DNA from: an uncultured Sulfitobacter sp.
Lineage (GTDB): Bacteria > Pseudomonadota > Alphaproteobacteria > Rhodobacterales > Rhodobacteraceae
Reading direction: 5' to 3'
Assembly: GCA_937138475.1 (NCBI GenBank)
Contig: CAKZPD010000033.1
Location: forward strand, 62,001-126,000
DNA: 64,000 nucleotides
Below the pieces are notes generated by a model. The model worked only from the letters and a program-made list of their open reading frames with translations, made no database searches and had not been told where the DNA came from. How positions within the stretch are numbered: the first letter of the stretch is position 1; each line of letters begins with the position of its first letter. This document shows, in pieces, positions 63,694 to 64,000 of this stretch. Both the position numbers and the translations under genes were made by a program.

Positions 63694-64000
63694 ATGTCAG
63701 ACGAATTTATGCTGGACACTGACGACCTGGAGCGACGCATGGATGGCGCCATGTCGGCGCTGAAGACGGAATTTGCGTCCTTGCGCACCGGGCGGGCATC
63801 GGCGTCGATGTTGGAGCCGGTGATGGTGGATGCCTATGGCTCGCGTACACCGATCAACCAGGTGGGCACGGTCAATGTGCCAGAGCCGCGGATGGTGACA
63901 ATCAATGTGTGGGACAAGTCCTTGGTGGGCAAGGTGGAAAAGGCGATTCGGGAGTCGGGTCTGGGGATCAATCCGCAATTGAATGGCACGATCATCATGT
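63694..64000 (+). CDS. frr: Ribosome recycling factor, N-terminal part
   Basis: RRF releases ribosomes after termination together with EF-G. The frame opens at ATG 63694 after AGGAGA and is cut by the window end after 102 residues. [30 protein letters not shown] and [34 protein letters not shown] are the family's first long helix and beta domain. The rest (about 85 residues) lies outside. Confidence 0.95.
   Translation, partial: MSDEFMLDTDDLERRMDGAMSALKTEFASLRTGRASASMLEPVMVDAYGSRTPINQVGTVNVPEPRMVTINVWDKSLVGKVEKAIRESGLGINPQLNGTIIM

Noticed and set aside
1-64000. tRNA, rRNA, CRISPR arrays, insertion sequences, prophage or integrase genes
   Set aside because: The intergenic spaces were read on both strands; none showed a cloverleaf, spaced direct repeats of CRISPR type, transposase motifs or att-like duplications.

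Overview
The window is about 64 kb of GC-rich, densely coding bacterial chromosome. It fits a Rhodobacterales alphaproteobacterium of the Roseobacter type. The strongest marker is a SAM/SAH riboswitch directly upstream of metK, a class described from Rhodobacterales. The gene orders miaB-phoH-ybeY-corC-lnt-metK and aroA-cmk-rpsA-ihfB-lapA-trpF-trpB, and PstC/PstA permeases with long N-terminal extensions, agree. I see no rRNA, tRNA, CRISPR array, prophage or insertion sequence.

Housekeeping part (1-22.8 kb). The 3' end of miaB is followed by phoH, ybeY, corC and lnt, then riboswitch-controlled metK. After these come a glutathione S-transferase, trmB, aroA-cmk, a small exported protein, rpsA with a strong terminator, ihfB-lapA-trpF-trpB, a DUF2237 protein, an S12 serine hydrolase, rplY-pth-DUF2332, an FMN alpha-hydroxyacid dehydrogenase (lldD-like), trpA (split from trpFB) and ychF.

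Phosphate part (22.9-30.1 kb). On the minus strand, phoR, pstS, pstC, pstA, pstB, phoU and phoB form a complete Pho sensing and uptake cluster. A three-repeat Pho box lies upstream of pstS, and a perfect 10-bp intercistronic hairpin separates pstS from pstC.

Acyl-CoA part (30.2-57 kb). This is a large catabolic region. It has a MaoC hydratase, two MDR oxidoreductases, a tandem pair of acyl-CoA dehydrogenases that looks heteromeric, two SDRs, a thiolase, a nitronate-monooxygenase-like flavoenzyme, a histidine phosphatase and an aminoglycoside-phosphotransferase-fold kinase. An IclR regulator and a five-gene branched-chain-amino-acid-type ABC importer follow. Next come a serine hydrolase, acetoacetyl-CoA synthetase and TesB thioesterase, and a minus-strand operon of acyl-CoA ligase, ACAD and two SDRs. 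The kinase and the minus-strand ACAD resemble the two halves of ACAD10/ACAD11, and the set recalls the lva (levulinate) pathway. I therefore suggest import and breakdown of a 4-hydroxy or 4-oxo acid through phosphorylation and phosphate elimination. The same near-palindrome (ATTCCGC-ACA-GCGGAAT) lies before the first ACAD gene and after iclR, and probably marks the operators.

Right end (57-64 kb). An oligopeptide-type ABC importer (DppB, DppC and a fused DppD-DppF ATPase) has no binding-protein gene beside it. It is followed by miaA and, divergently, pyrH and frr (cut by the window end).

Eleven copies of a 32-bp intergenic element, beginning GCCTCCGGCGGGGATATTT and ending AACAAAAGAA, are scattered through the window, nearly all just beyond gene ends. 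This repeat family and the split ACAD10/11-like module are the two most interesting observations.
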